The notes under the pieces: model-generated
Told to the model about the DNA's origin: nothing
Database searches by the model: none
The model's input: the letters and a program-made list of their open reading frames with translations, nothing else
Shown: positions 1-8,485 of the stretch, in pieces
Position numbering within the stretch: position 1 is the stretch's first letter
Layout of the letters: each line of letters opens with the position of its first letter
Source of the DNA: Haloterrigena salifodinae
Lineage (GTDB): Archaea; Halobacteriota; Halobacteria; Halobacteriales; Natrialbaceae
Reading direction: 5' to 3'
DNA: 64,000 nucleotides
Assembly (NCBI RefSeq): GCF_003977755.1
Contig: NZ_RQWN01000003.1
Location: 558,001 to 622,000 of the forward strand
Position numbers and translations under genes: made by a program

Positions 1-2
1 CG

Positions 3-311
3 TACGCGATCGACGAGGGACTCCGCGGGTGGAGAGACCGCGGCTACCCGCTCGAGGGGCCGAACGTCGACGCCGAATGGAAACTGTACGAGATCGACGG
101 GACGACTGATTCCGAGTACGCAGGGCAGATGGTCGCTCTCAATCAAATCGATGCGAACCGCAGCGAAGTGGCGCCGATTCAAGATGACGGCTCGTACACG
201 CTCCAGCTCCACTTCGCGGGGTCGACGGACTCGCAGTTCAGCGTCGAGGCGCCCGACTACACCGTCAAGGGAACCCTCGAGGAACTGACGAACGGAACCG
301 TCTCCGGGTAA
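3..311 (+). CDS. C-terminal part of an unrecognised protein (5' end outside window)
   Basis: An open frame runs in from the left edge and stops at TAA 309-311, giving about 102 visible residues. The first stretch (LRGWRDRGYPLEGPN) recalls the GyrI-like/effector-binding pattern, in which a helix with a conserved W and GY is followed by a GP loop. The remainder is beta-rich and acidic, as in halophilic proteins. No catalytic motif is visible. It converges on the OYE-family gene with only one base between the two stop codons. I cannot assign a function; the GyrI-like resemblance is weak. The coding call rests on the uninterrupted frame and haloarchaeal composition. Confidence 0.6.
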   Translation, partial: YAIDEGLRGWRDRGYPLEGPNVDAEWKLYEIDGTTDSEYAGQMVALNQIDANRSEVAPIQDDGSYTLQLHFAGSTDSQFSVEAPDYTVKGTLEELTNGTVSG

Positions 312-312
312 G

Positions 313-1683
313 TTACGATTCAGGCCGTTCGTACGCCCCCTCGCGCTCGAGTTCGCCCCGCGCTCGAAGCACGTCCGGCGTCCGACAGATGCCGGGGGCA
401 CCCGTGACCTGCGGCACGGTACAGTTGTTACAGCTCTCACAGAGAACGCGCGTCCGTTCGTTCTTGTTGCCGCCAGTCCCGCTCTCGAGCAGCCGCGCCC
501 CAAGCCGCGGTTCGGCGTAGAAGGGCCGGGCCATGCCGACCATATCGCAGACTGGTGTGTCAGGGTTGTCACTCTCGTTGTTCACACTTCCCAGTAGCTG
601 GTCCATCTCTTCGCGCTCGCGAATCCCCCCCTCCGCCAGTACGGGGATCGACACCCGCTCGCGAACGCGCCGACAGAACTCTTCGTTCCACGTCGGCTCG
701 AAGTCGTACTGTAGCGACTGAATTCGGTTGGCCAGCGAGACGAGTCGCTTTCGCGTCGCGCCGCCGAACGCGGCGTCGTACTCCGCTTGTAACCCCTCAT
801 TGGTCCACGCCCGCTCCGGATACGCCCCGCGGACGATGCTCATGTCCCAGACGACCGACGTCTGAACCGGCACGACCGCGTCGTAGCCGATTTTCTCGAG
901 TCGACGGGCGATCTCGATGCCGTCCTCGAGTGACAGCTTCCGGCGAACGACGGGCGCGGGCGGGGTGGGCGTCTCCGCGGGGACTTTGGTCATCAGCGGG
1001 ACGTCGCCGGCCCGCTCGCGGATCTCGTCGTGGACGACGGCGAGGAACTCGAGTCGCGCCTCCGGACTCCCCCCGAACTCGTCGTCCCGTTGGTTGTAAA
1101 AGGGCGACAGGAACTGCTGGACGATGCCCATGTTGGCCCCCGCAAGGTGAATACCGTCGTAGCCGGCGTCGACCGCAGACGCCGCCGCTCGTCCGAAATC
1201 GGCTGCCAGGTCGTACACCTCGTCGGTCGAGAGGACGTGCGGGTCGTAGGAGAGAAACCCGAGTCGGTCGAGCAGCCGCAGCTGCCACGGCGGTCGCGAG
1301 ACCGCGAGTTGCTCGAGGTCAGGATGCTCTCGGCGGTACTCGGCGTGCCAGGTCTCCATGCTCCGGAGGCCGCCGTGTTCGAGTTGCACGAAGATCCGGC
1401 TCCCGTGATCGTGGATCCGCTCCGTGAGTCGGGACAGTCGCTTCACGAAGTCGGGATCGTGGACGCGGGTCATCCCCGGCGCGGCGCAGCCGCCGTCGCC
1501 GCGGACGATCGTCGCGCCCTGACAGATCAGGCCGACGCCCGACTCGGCGGCCGGCTCGAGGTCGTCGATCAGGACGTCGACTGCGTCGGGCCCGTTGCCC
1601 GCACACTCGAGCAGCGGCGCGCGGTAGAGCCGGTTGGGGATCGTGACACCGCCGATCTCGATGGGGTCCTCGAGGGTGGCCAT
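313..1683 (-). CDS. NADH:flavin oxidoreductase / old yellow enzyme family protein with C-terminal Fe-S cysteine cluster
   Basis: 456 residues from ATG 1683. An in-frame upstream ATG at 1764 would add 27 residues without family similarity; the chosen start gives the usual OYE opening (LEDPIEIGGVTIPNRLYRAP). The FMN-binding TIM barrel shows the substrate-loop pattern QQFLSPFYNQRDDEFGGS near residues 220-240 and a GG/GMARPF phosphate-binding end. The C-terminus has CESCNNC followed by a further Cys, the CxxCxxC...C arrangement of the 2,4-dienoyl-CoA reductase/trimethylamine dehydrogenase branch, which binds a 4Fe-4S cluster. The extra FAD/NAD domain of those long enzymes is absent. A cytosolic ene-reductase or related flavin oxidoreductase is likely; the substrate is unknown. 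Confidence 0.9.
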   Translation of the reverse strand: MATLEDPIEIGGVTIPNRLYRAPLLECAGNGPDAVDVLIDDLEPAAESGVGLICQGATIVRGDGGCAAPGMTRVHDPDFVKRLSRLTERIHDHGSRIFVQLEHGGLRSMETWHAEYRREHPDLEQLAVSRPPWQLRLLDRLGFLSYDPHVLSTDEVYDLAADFGRAAASAVDAGYDGIHLAGANMGIVQQFLSPFYNQRDDEFGGSPEARLEFLAVVHDEIRERAGDVPLMTKVPAETPTPPAPVVRRKLSLEDGIEIARRLEKIGYDAVVPVQTSVVWDMSIVRGAYPERAWTNEGLQAEYDAAFGGATRKRLVSLANRIQSLQYDFEPTWNEEFCRRVRERVSIPVLAEGGIREREEMDQLLGSVNNESDNPDTPVCDMVGMARPFYAEPRLGARLLESGTGGNKNERTRVLCESCNNCTVPQVTGAPGICRTPDVLRARGELEREGAYERPES

Positions 1684-1850
1684 ATAGGGCGTATCAGGGG
1701 GCCCTACAAGAGCGTAGCGCCGATCGAGACGCGGTGGTGTCGGTCCCGAACGGTCGAGGGGCACCGGTTCGACGGCGATGGGGTTCGGCAGACAAACACG
1801 GACGCGAACGCCTATTGTATGTCTGGTGTTATCATAGAACAGTGGTGGTG

Positions 1851-2060
1851 ATGTCCGTCGAAAACGAGCCAGTTACGGAGCAACCCATCTATTCGCGGTG
1901 TAGAACCGAGATGAAGTTCCGGGGCGCGGGGAGCACGACGACCATTCCGATCGTCGGACAGGAGATCGAGTTCCGGCAGTACAGCTGTCCCGAGTGCGGG
2001 CAGGGGACCCGGTTCGAGCAGCACGGTTCCGACGAGGAGTGGTCGCGGCCCACGCTCTGA
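1851..2060 (+). CDS. Small zinc-ribbon-like haloarchaeal protein
   Basis: 69 residues from ATG 1851; a longer in-frame reading from 1734 overlaps the OYE gene start and looks non-coding. One Cys (YSRC) precedes a beta-rich middle (IPIVGQEIEFRQYSC), followed by CPEC, as in small single-knuckle zinc ribbons. Only three cysteines are visible, so a fourth ligand would have to be a His or the fold is degenerate. It lies divergently, 167 bases upstream of the OYE gene start. The function is unknown; many haloarchaeal genomes carry such short zinc-finger proteins. Confidence 0.6.
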   Translation: MSVENEPVTEQPIYSRCRTEMKFRGAGSTTTIPIVGQEIEFRQYSCPECGQGTRFEQHGSDEEWSRPTL

Positions 2061-2252
2061 TCGGCCGCGGAACGGCCCGAACCGCCGTCGAGCCGAGGGA
2101 TCGATCGTCTAACGCGCGCCGCGACGTTCTTTCGTGGTGTCCGGAATCGCCGAGGCGATAGCGCGTCGCCGGAAGAGCGAACGGATCGCTATCGGCGTTC
2201 GGATCTGGTGGGCCGGTTCCATCGGAAGCGGCGGATGCACCTGCCGATCTCG

Positions 2253-3296
2253 TCACGGCGGCTGGATCACCGCTCGGCCCTCGATCTCGTTGTGCTCGAG
2301 CCGTTCGGCGACCGTGTTGATGTCCGAGAGATCGTGGCGTTGGGTTCGCAGTTCGACGTCGCCGCGGTCGACGAGCGCGACGAGCTCCTGGAGTTCGGCG
2401 TACTTGCCGACCAGCGTCCCACGGAACGAGAACTCGCCGTCGACGAGCGCCTGGCTGGGTTCGTGGATGTGGCCGCCGTAGCCGACGATGTGGTGGTCGC
2501 CGCCGGCGGCGACGACGTCGGCTGCGAGCCCGGTCGTCTCGTCGCTTCCGACGAAGTCGATTACCTGTCGGGCGCCCTCGTCGTCGGTCAGGTCCCCGAT
2601 CGCGTCCGCGAGGTCTTCCTCGGCGGAGTTGACGGTGTGACGGGCGCCCAGTTCTTCGGCCAGCTCGAGGGCCTCGTCTTTGATGTCGGCAGCGACGATG
2701 TCGGCGGCGCTCATCGCCTCGAGACACTGGAGGCCGATGTGGCCGAGGCCGCCGACGCCGACGACGACGCAGGTGTCGCCGGGGTTCAGTTCGTCGACGG
2801 CCTTCTTGACTGCGTGATAGGCCGTGATCCCCGCGTCGGCGTGGGGGGCGATCTCGGTCGGATCGACGCTGTCAGGCAGCGGGATCACCGCGCGCTCGTT
2901 GGTCTGCAGGTACTCCGCGAAGCCGCCGTCGGTGGTGAGCCCGTTGAACGCGCTGTTCTCGCAGTACATGTCCTCGCCGAGCCGGCAGGGGCGACAGATG
3001 CCACAGGTCTGGACGGGATGACAGATCACCGGGTCGCCCTCCTCGACCAGCGTCACCTCCTCGCCCGTCTCGGCGACGACGCCGGCGTTCTCGTGGCCCA
3101 GCGTCATCGGTAGGTCCTGGGGCGCGTAGTCTTCCCACATCCCTTCGATGATGTGGTTGTCCGTCTGGCACCACCCCGCGCCCTCGACCTCGACCAGTAC
3201 CTGATCCGATCGCTCGAGGTCGGGGCGGTCGATCTCCTCGATCCGCAGCGCCTCGCTCATCTCGTCGGTGTACTCGTGGAGTCTGGCTGCCTGCAT
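2253..3296 (-). CDS. Zinc-dependent NAD(P)+ alcohol dehydrogenase (MDR family, Adh1 of propane-type clusters)
   Basis: 347 residues. Catalytic zinc ligands C43, H68-E69 (GHEN) and D154 (HADAG) are present, as are the structural zinc cysteines C98, C101, C104 and C112. The Rossmann motif GVGGLGHIG lies at 180-188. The sequence reminds me of the Adh encoded in actinobacterial propane monooxygenase clusters (phrases such as YHAVKKA and GLGHIGLQCL). Such enzymes oxidise short-chain secondary or primary alcohols to ketones or aldehydes. It is divergent from the amidohydrolase/DUF59 pair, with an AT-rich shared promoter region between. The MDR family is certain; the link to alkane or ketone metabolism is inferred from resemblance and neighbours. 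Confidence 0.92.
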   Translation of the reverse strand: MQAARLHEYTDEMSEALRIEEIDRPDLERSDQVLVEVEGAGWCQTDNHIIEGMWEDYAPQDLPMTLGHENAGVVAETGEEVTLVEEGDPVICHPVQTCGICRPCRLGEDMYCENSAFNGLTTDGGFAEYLQTNERAVIPLPDSVDPTEIAPHADAGITAYHAVKKAVDELNPGDTCVVVGVGGLGHIGLQCLEAMSAADIVAADIKDEALELAEELGARHTVNSAEEDLADAIGDLTDDEGARQVIDFVGSDETTGLAADVVAAGGDHHIVGYGGHIHEPSQALVDGEFSFRGTLVGKYAELQELVALVDRGDVELRTQRHDLSDINTVAERLEHNEIEGRAVIQPP

Positions 3297-3482
3297 GGAA
3301 TCGCGTCACAGTTCACCGCCATTCGTGATAACATTCCCCACCAATATCGGCTTGTGTGAATATTCAGATATTGATATTATCTTCAGAGTACGCTCATTTA
3401 GGCCGAGAAAACTGGTGTGAATGCGTAACTCAGTCGTGTCTGAAAAAGAGTAATGTGGAATGGTAACGACATACACTGTGGC
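3297..3482. promoter_or_regulatory. AT-rich divergent promoter region between adh and amidohydrolase
   Basis: 186 bases, far more AT-rich than the flanking genes. Repeated AATATC/GATATT-type words cluster at about 3344-3380. It must hold the promoters of both the dehydrogenase (leftward) and the amidohydrolase/DUF59 pair (rightward). I cannot fix individual TATA boxes with confidence. The arrangement suggests joint control of the three genes. Confidence 0.5.
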
Positions 3483-4547
3483 ATGTATCAGCACAACGGG
3501 GAGGAGATCTTCGTCATCGACGCGCACGTCCACCTGTGGGACGCCACGACGGAGAACATCGATCACGACGGTGGGGAAGAGTTCATCCAGTGCTTCTACG
3601 ACTACCACACGACGTTCACACCGGAGGAGCGGGAGTGGAGCATGGAGGAGTACCGAAAGTACGGCCCCGACCGGATGGTCGAGGACCTGTTCGGCAACGC
3701 CGCCGCGGACATGGCGATCTTCCAGCCGACGTACCTCTCGGACTTCTATGTCGAGGGGTTCAACACTACCGAACAGAACGCCGAGCTCGCGACCGAGTAT
3801 CCCGAACGATTCGTGCTCAACGGCTCCTTCGATCCGCGTGACGGCGACGAGGGACTCGAGTACCTCGAGGACCTCCACGAGACGTACGACATTCCGGGGG
3901 TCAAGCTCTACACCGCCGAGTGGCGCGGCGAGTCGAAGGGGTGGCGCCTCGACGACGAGGAAGCCTTCGAGTTCCTGGAGAAGTGTTCGGAACTGGGGAT
4001 CGAGAACATCCACGCCCACAAGGGGCCGACCATCCGGCCGCTGAACCGCGACGCCTTCGACGTGGCGGACGTCGACGACGCAGCCTCGTCGTTCCCCGAA
4101 CTCAACTTCATCGTCGAGCACGTCGGACTCCCCCGCCTCGATGACTTCTGCTGGATCGCCGCTCAGGAGAACAACGTCTACGGCGGACTGGCGGTCGCCG
4201 CGCCGTTCGCCCAGAACAGGCCGGGCAAGTTCTCCGAAATCATGTCCGAACTCCTCTGGTGGCTCGGCGAGGATCGCATCCTGTTCGGCTCGGACTACGC
4301 GCTGTGGAATCCCGACTGGCTCGTCGAGGAAGTCCTCGAGGCCGAACTCACGCAGGAACACCGCATGGAGTATGGCGTCGAGTGGGACCTCGAGACGAAG
4401 AAGAAGGTCATGGGCGAGAACGCCGCCGAACTCTACGACGTCGACATCGAGGAGAAGCGCCGTCAGTTCCAAGACGACGAGATCAGTCTGGAGTTCGATC
4501 TCGGGGACCACTACGCCAGCGAGGAACCCGCGGCGGCCGACGACTGA
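3483..4547 (+). CDS. Amidohydrolase-2 family metal-dependent hydrolase
   Basis: 354 residues from ATG 3483, chosen over an in-frame ATG at 3453 because it places the family opening (IDAHVHLWD, metal ligands H15 and H17) near the N-terminus as usual. Further TIM-barrel landmarks are HAHKG near 180, VEHVG near 215 and LFGSDY near 270, supplying the His and Asp ligands. Members hydrolyse or decarboxylate small carboxylates and amides. A close paralogue type sits in actinobacterial prm/mim propane monooxygenase operons next to a DUF59 gene and an Adh, which is the neighbourhood seen here. The stop codon overlaps the DUF59 start (ATGA), so the two are translationally coupled. The substrate is unknown. 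Confidence 0.88.
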   Translation: MYQHNGEEIFVIDAHVHLWDATTENIDHDGGEEFIQCFYDYHTTFTPEEREWSMEEYRKYGPDRMVEDLFGNAAADMAIFQPTYLSDFYVEGFNTTEQNAELATEYPERFVLNGSFDPRDGDEGLEYLEDLHETYDIPGVKLYTAEWRGESKGWRLDDEEAFEFLEKCSELGIENIHAHKGPTIRPLNRDAFDVADVDDAASSFPELNFIVEHVGLPRLDDFCWIAAQENNVYGGLAVAAPFAQNRPGKFSEIMSELLWWLGEDRILFGSDYALWNPDWLVEEVLEAELTQEHRMEYGVEWDLETKKKVMGENAAELYDVDIEEKRRQFQDDEISLEFDLGDHYASEEPAAADD

Positions 4548-5368
4548 TGACCGGGACCGAATCCGACGGTTCGATGTCCGCGCCCTCGCGGACGGCCGTC
4601 CGCGACCGACTGGACCGCGTCACCGATCCAGAACTCGACCGCTCGATCATCGAACTCGAGTACGTCGATCGGATCGAGATTGACGGCGACCGCGTCGCGG
4701 TCGAATTCACGCTCCCGACGGCGTGGTGTTCGCCCGCCTTCGCCTGGATGATGGCCGTCGACGCCCGCGACGAAGTCGAGTCGCTCTCAGCGGTCGAGGC
4801 GGCCCGGATCACGCTCCGCGAACACATGCACGAAGCGGAGATCAACCGCGGCGTCAACGAGGAACTCTCGTTCGCCGAGGCATTTCCGGACGCCGACGGC
4901 GACGTCGCGGCGGTCCGCGCGGAACTCGACGAGAAGGCTCGGGTGGCTCGCCAGTACGACGCGGTCGAAACGCTGCTCGAGGCCGGACTCGACGCCGAGG
5001 CGATCGTTGCCCTCCGCCCCCGCGACCTCAAGCGGCCCGAAGCGGACGGAGACGATGCCGCGGTTGGCGCGACCGCCGACGCGACCGAGGCGGTCGCCGT
5101 CTACGTCCGCGACCGCTCGTTCGCGGTCAGCGTTCCCGCGGAACCGATCGAACGCTACCTCGAGAAAGCCCGCGAGACCGACCTCGTCTCGGGGCCGGAC
5201 GACGTGTTGTTCCGGACGCCCGAGGGCGAGCCGATCGACGCCAACTCGTTCGACCTCGTCCACCAGCGGGGCCGGCTGGCGCAGGTCAACATGTCGAGTC
5301 AGGGCGGTATCTGCGACGGCCTCCGGGAGGCGAGAGAGGAACGGCTCGAGGAACCCGCGGACGACTGA
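4547..5368 (+). CDS. MIP18/DUF59-family metal-sulfur cluster assembly protein with C-terminal extension
   Basis: 273 residues; start ATG 4547 overlaps the amidohydrolase TGA. Residues about 15-110 show the DUF59 pattern (VTDPELD, hydrophobic strands, then the reactive cysteine C61 in TAWCSPAFAW). The rest is a long extension with a conserved-looking end (NMSSQGGICDGLREAR). Plain SufT/MIP18 proteins are about 100-150 residues. This long form is the type I associate with propane/acetone monooxygenase operons of actinobacteria, where it may help install or repair metal centres. The absence of isc/suf genes nearby and coupling to the amidohydrolase favour a dedicated role over general Fe-S assembly. 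That role is inferred. Confidence 0.82.
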   Translation: MTGTESDGSMSAPSRTAVRDRLDRVTDPELDRSIIELEYVDRIEIDGDRVAVEFTLPTAWCSPAFAWMMAVDARDEVESLSAVEAARITLREHMHEAEINRGVNEELSFAEAFPDADGDVAAVRAELDEKARVARQYDAVETLLEAGLDAEAIVALRPRDLKRPEADGDDAAVGATADATEAVAVYVRDRSFAVSVPAEPIERYLEKARETDLVSGPDDVLFRTPEGEPIDANSFDLVHQRGRLAQVNMSSQGGICDGLREAREERLEEPADD

Positions 5369-5408
5369 AGTGCCGCCGAGCGCGATTTCCGCTCTCGCCC
5401 GATACCGA

Positions 5409-5945
5409 CTATTTCTCGACCTCGAGCAAAGCCACCCGCTCCCGAACCAGCGCCGACAGCGAGGCGTTGGTCGCCGCCCGTTCGGCGTCGGTGATCTCGA
5501 AGAACGACTGGAGCGTCTCCTCGTCGGGCTCCTCGAGGGTCGGCTCGGTCGCGACGACGGCTGCGAGGTCGGCGACGGCCGCGAGGGCAGCCGTTTCGTC
5601 GGCGTCGCCGTCGTCGCGAACCCCTTCGTTTCCGGTGGAATCCTTGTCAACGAGGACCACGGTCCTGGTCTCGCCCTCGTTAACGCCCATCTCGAGGGCG
5701 CGGTCGATCTGGCGGCGGCCGGCGGCGTACAGCAGGATCTCGACGGCCCGATCACGGGCGACGTTCTCGCCGCGGGCGATGGCCCGATCGGCCAGGCCGA
5801 CGGCCTGCTCGAGGTGGGCACGATCGGCGACGTAGCGGGCGTCGAAGGCCTGAATCGTTACGTCGTGGCGGTCGCCGATCGAACCGAGGTCGGCGACGAA
5901 TGCGTCGAGGTCGTCGATCGAGAGGGTGCATTCTAGGAGCTCCAT
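5409..5945 (-). CDS. cgi121: KEOPS complex subunit Cgi121
   Basis: 178 residues. The N-terminal beta-alpha pattern, the central AVEILLYAAGRRQIDRALEMG segment (helix with the conserved YAAGRRQI) and the C-terminal FFEITDAERA fit archaeal Cgi121. In KEOPS (Kae1, Bud32, Pcc1, Cgi121) it binds the tRNA 3' end and supports N6-threonylcarbamoyladenosine formation at position 37 of ANN-decoding tRNAs. A low-complexity acidic insert (about 120-145) is typical halophile decoration. It overlaps the hel308 stop by one base (TGATG), so the two are co-translated; this pairing is common in haloarchaea. Confidence 0.9.
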   Translation of the reverse strand: MELLECTLSIDDLDAFVADLGSIGDRHDVTIQAFDARYVADRAHLEQAVGLADRAIARGENVARDRAVEILLYAAGRRQIDRALEMGVNEGETRTVVLVDKDSTGNEGVRDDGDADETAALAAVADLAAVVATEPTLEEPDEETLQSFFEITDAERAATNASLSALVRERVALLEVEK

Positions 5946-8305
5946 CAGAAATCACCCAGGCTGGACTGGCTGTCGTCCGATTCGGTTTGTGCCGCCGCCG
6001 CTTTATCGCCGCTGGTCGAGTCCTCGGTGTCCGCACCGTCTACATCGATTCCGGCCGGCTCGACGCCGTCCATCGAGGGGTCCTCGCGGCCGGCGTTCTC
6101 GAGGATGTTCTCGGCCGTCTTTTCGCCCTTGAGCACGCTCAGCACGACGCCTTTATCGGCGCTTCGGAGGTCCGCGGGTTCCTCGATACCCGCATCGTAG
6201 AGCCGGCGAGCGCGCTTGCGACCCACCCCGCCGACGCTGACGAGTTCGAGCAGTTCCTCGCCGACGCCGTGTTCGACGCGGGCGCGGGCCTCGCGGACGG
6301 CGACGGTCCACTCGCTGTCGATTTCGGCGGCCAGCGACTCGGCCGCGCCGAGCAGCCACTCGGCGGTATCGACCTTCCCGCGGAGGTCGCCGGGGCCGAT
6401 CTTGTACCGGTCCGTGATCGTCACCTCGTCCGTCTCGTCGGCCCAGTCCTCGAGCAGCTTGCCCGTCTTCAGTGCAGCCAGCCAGTCCTCGAAGCGGTCC
6501 TCCTCGTACTCGCTGGGGGCGTCTCCGAGCAGTTCGGCCTCACGCTCGTAGAAGAGCTCGCCGAACTGCTCGTCCTCGCCCGAGCGCAGGTAGAGCTCGT
6601 ACATGTCCGGCGTCCGCGAGACCAGCTGGTAGAGGCCGAGCGCGGTCGGACGCTCGTCGGCCCGCTCTAAGCCGTGGACGATCTCGGCGGCGCTCATCGG
6701 ATCGAGGTAGAGCCACGAGACGGTGTGACCGAGGCTGGTGGCCTCGAGGGTCTCCTCGCGTTTCGCGGCCTGCTGTTCGGCGAGGTCGGCGGCGGAGGTG
6801 AACGGGCCATCGTCTTCGCCACTGTCTTCGGCCTCGTCGTCTCGGCTCCGTTCGATGAAATCGTTCCGCTCGAGGTAGGCCAGCACGTCGTCGGTCACCG
6901 ACTCGAGCCGGCCCGCCTCGCTCGACTGGCTCGCGTAGAGAGTGGCCTCGAGGAACTCGAGCAGTCCACCGCGCGTGCGGGCGAAGCCGGAGGCGACGGT
7001 CGCGAGCACGTGGGTCCGGAGGGCGGGTTCGGCCGCCAGCTTCGAGCGGACCGGCTCCGGGTCGGCCCAGATGTACCGGTCGAACAGCTCCTCGCTCTCG
7101 TCGTGGCTCTTCGCGAGCAGGACGGCCTCGCCGTAGGGGTCGAGGCCCGGCCGCCCCGCGCGGCCCATCATCTGGTGGACCTCGAGGACGTCCAGCGGGG
7201 CCATCCCGCCCGCGCTGGGGTCGAAGCGCCGCCAGTCGCGGACGATGACCCGCCGGGCGGGCGTGTTCACGCCGGCGGCGAGCGTCGGCGTCGCCGAGAT
7301 CACCTTCAGCAGGCGGTCGCGGAAGGCGTCCTCGACGAGCGAGCGCTGGGTGCTCGAGAGCCCGGCGTGGTGGAAGGCCGCGCCGCGCTCGACGCAGTCG
7401 GCCAGGTCCGCGCTGGTCTCGGTGTCGCTATCGTCCCGAATGTCGTCGGCGAGTTCGGCCAGTTCGACGCGTTCGTCCTCGGTGATTTCGTGACTCGAAA
7501 CCTGTCCGAGTCGCTTGGCGGCGCCCTCGGCGTTGCGCCGGGAGTTGACAAAGACGAGCGACGACCCTCCTTCCTGGAGGATGTCGCGAACGAGCGCGGC
7601 CTCCTGCTTCTCCGATCCCTCGACGGGAACCTCGCGGGTCGAGCCGTCGTCGAAGTTCAGGGCGTTGCCGTAGTGGACGCCCATCTGGAGGTCGATCGGC
7701 CGCCAGTCGGTATCCACGAGGGCGGCGTCGAGCCAGTCGGCGATTTCGTCGGCGTTGCCGACGGTCGCCGAGAGGGCGACGACCTGCATCCCCGGGTTCA
7801 ACCGGCGGAGTTTCGCGAGGGTGACCTCGAGCGTCGGCCCTCGATTGCGGTCGTCGATAAGGTGGACCTCGTCGCTGACGACGCAGGTCAGATCGGAGAG
7901 CCAGTCGGCGCCGTTGCGCACGAGCGAGTCGACCTTCTCGCTGGTGGCGACGATGATGTCCTTCGTCGCCAGCCAGTCGTCGGTGCTCTCGTAGTTGCCG
8001 GTCGTGACGCCGACGGTAGCGCCGAACTCCTCGTAGGCCTCGAACTCCTCTTTCTTCTCGCTGGCGAGGGCTCGCAGGGGGACGATGTAGAGCGCCTTCC
8101 CGCCGCGCTGGATCGCCGACAGCATCGAGAGCGCAGCGATCATCGTCTTCCCGCTGGCGGTCGGGACGGCCGCGACGAGGTTCTCCCCGTCGGTCGCGCC
8201 GGCTTCGACCGCCTCGGCCTGGGGCGGGTAGAGCTCCTCGATTCCCTCCCCCCGGAAGTGGTCGGTCGCGCCGGGCGGGAGCCCCGTCAGCTCCTCGAGA
8301 TTCAT
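5945..8305 (-). CDS. hel308: ATP-dependent DNA helicase Hel308
   Basis: 786 residues. Walker A is PTASGKT at 48-54, followed by SDEVH (motif II), ALSATVGN (III) and [10 protein letters not shown] (VI). A winged-helix/ratchet region and a C-terminal helix-hairpin-helix ([17 protein letters not shown]) follow. This is the archaeal Ski2-like 3'-5' helicase acting on stalled replication forks. The last residues (SSLGDF) end in a hydrophobic tail that may contact a partner. It is the first gene of a two-gene unit with cgi121. Length and motif order are standard for the family. Confidence 0.96.
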   Translation of the reverse strand: MNLEELTGLPPGATDHFRGEGIEELYPPQAEAVEAGATDGENLVAAVPTASGKTMIAALSMLSAIQRGGKALYIVPLRALASEKKEEFEAYEEFGATVGVTTGNYESTDDWLATKDIIVATSEKVDSLVRNGADWLSDLTCVVSDEVHLIDDRNRGPTLEVTLAKLRRLNPGMQVVALSATVGNADEIADWLDAALVDTDWRPIDLQMGVHYGNALNFDDGSTREVPVEGSEKQEAALVRDILQEGGSSLVFVNSRRNAEGAAKRLGQVSSHEITEDERVELAELADDIRDDSDTETSADLADCVERGAAFHHAGLSSTQRSLVEDAFRDRLLKVISATPTLAAGVNTPARRVIVRDWRRFDPSAGGMAPLDVLEVHQMMGRAGRPGLDPYGEAVLLAKSHDESEELFDRYIWADPEPVRSKLAAEPALRTHVLATVASGFARTRGGLLEFLEATLYASQSSEAGRLESVTDDVLAYLERNDFIERSRDDEAEDSGEDDGPFTSAADLAEQQAAKREETLEATSLGHTVSWLYLDPMSAAEIVHGLERADERPTALGLYQLVSRTPDMYELYLRSGEDEQFGELFYEREAELLGDAPSEYEEDRFEDWLAALKTGKLLEDWADETDEVTITDRYKIGPGDLRGKVDTAEWLLGAAESLAAEIDSEWTVAVREARARVEHGVGEELLELVSVGGVGRKRARRLYDAGIEEPADLRSADKGVVLSVLKGEKTAENILENAGREDPSMDGVEPAGIDVDGADTEDSTSGDKAAAAQTESDDSQSSLGDF

Positions 8306-8485
8306 TGTCCGTCCTTGGCGCGTCCCGCGGTTTAAAGTATCGTCTCAGCACTGCTGCTCGCGAGGGGGAGTTGTCTTGGCACCGTTCCTCGCGAGGCGTG
8401 TTCCTCGAGGGAGCCGGCGTCACACTGTCGTCCGATTTCTATCCGCTACCCTAACCGTTTAGGACGGCGTGAAGGTCTTCGACGT

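Noticed and set aside
6674-8335. Long rightward frame opposite hel308
   Set aside because: Antisense shadow of the helicase gene, without motifs or promoter.
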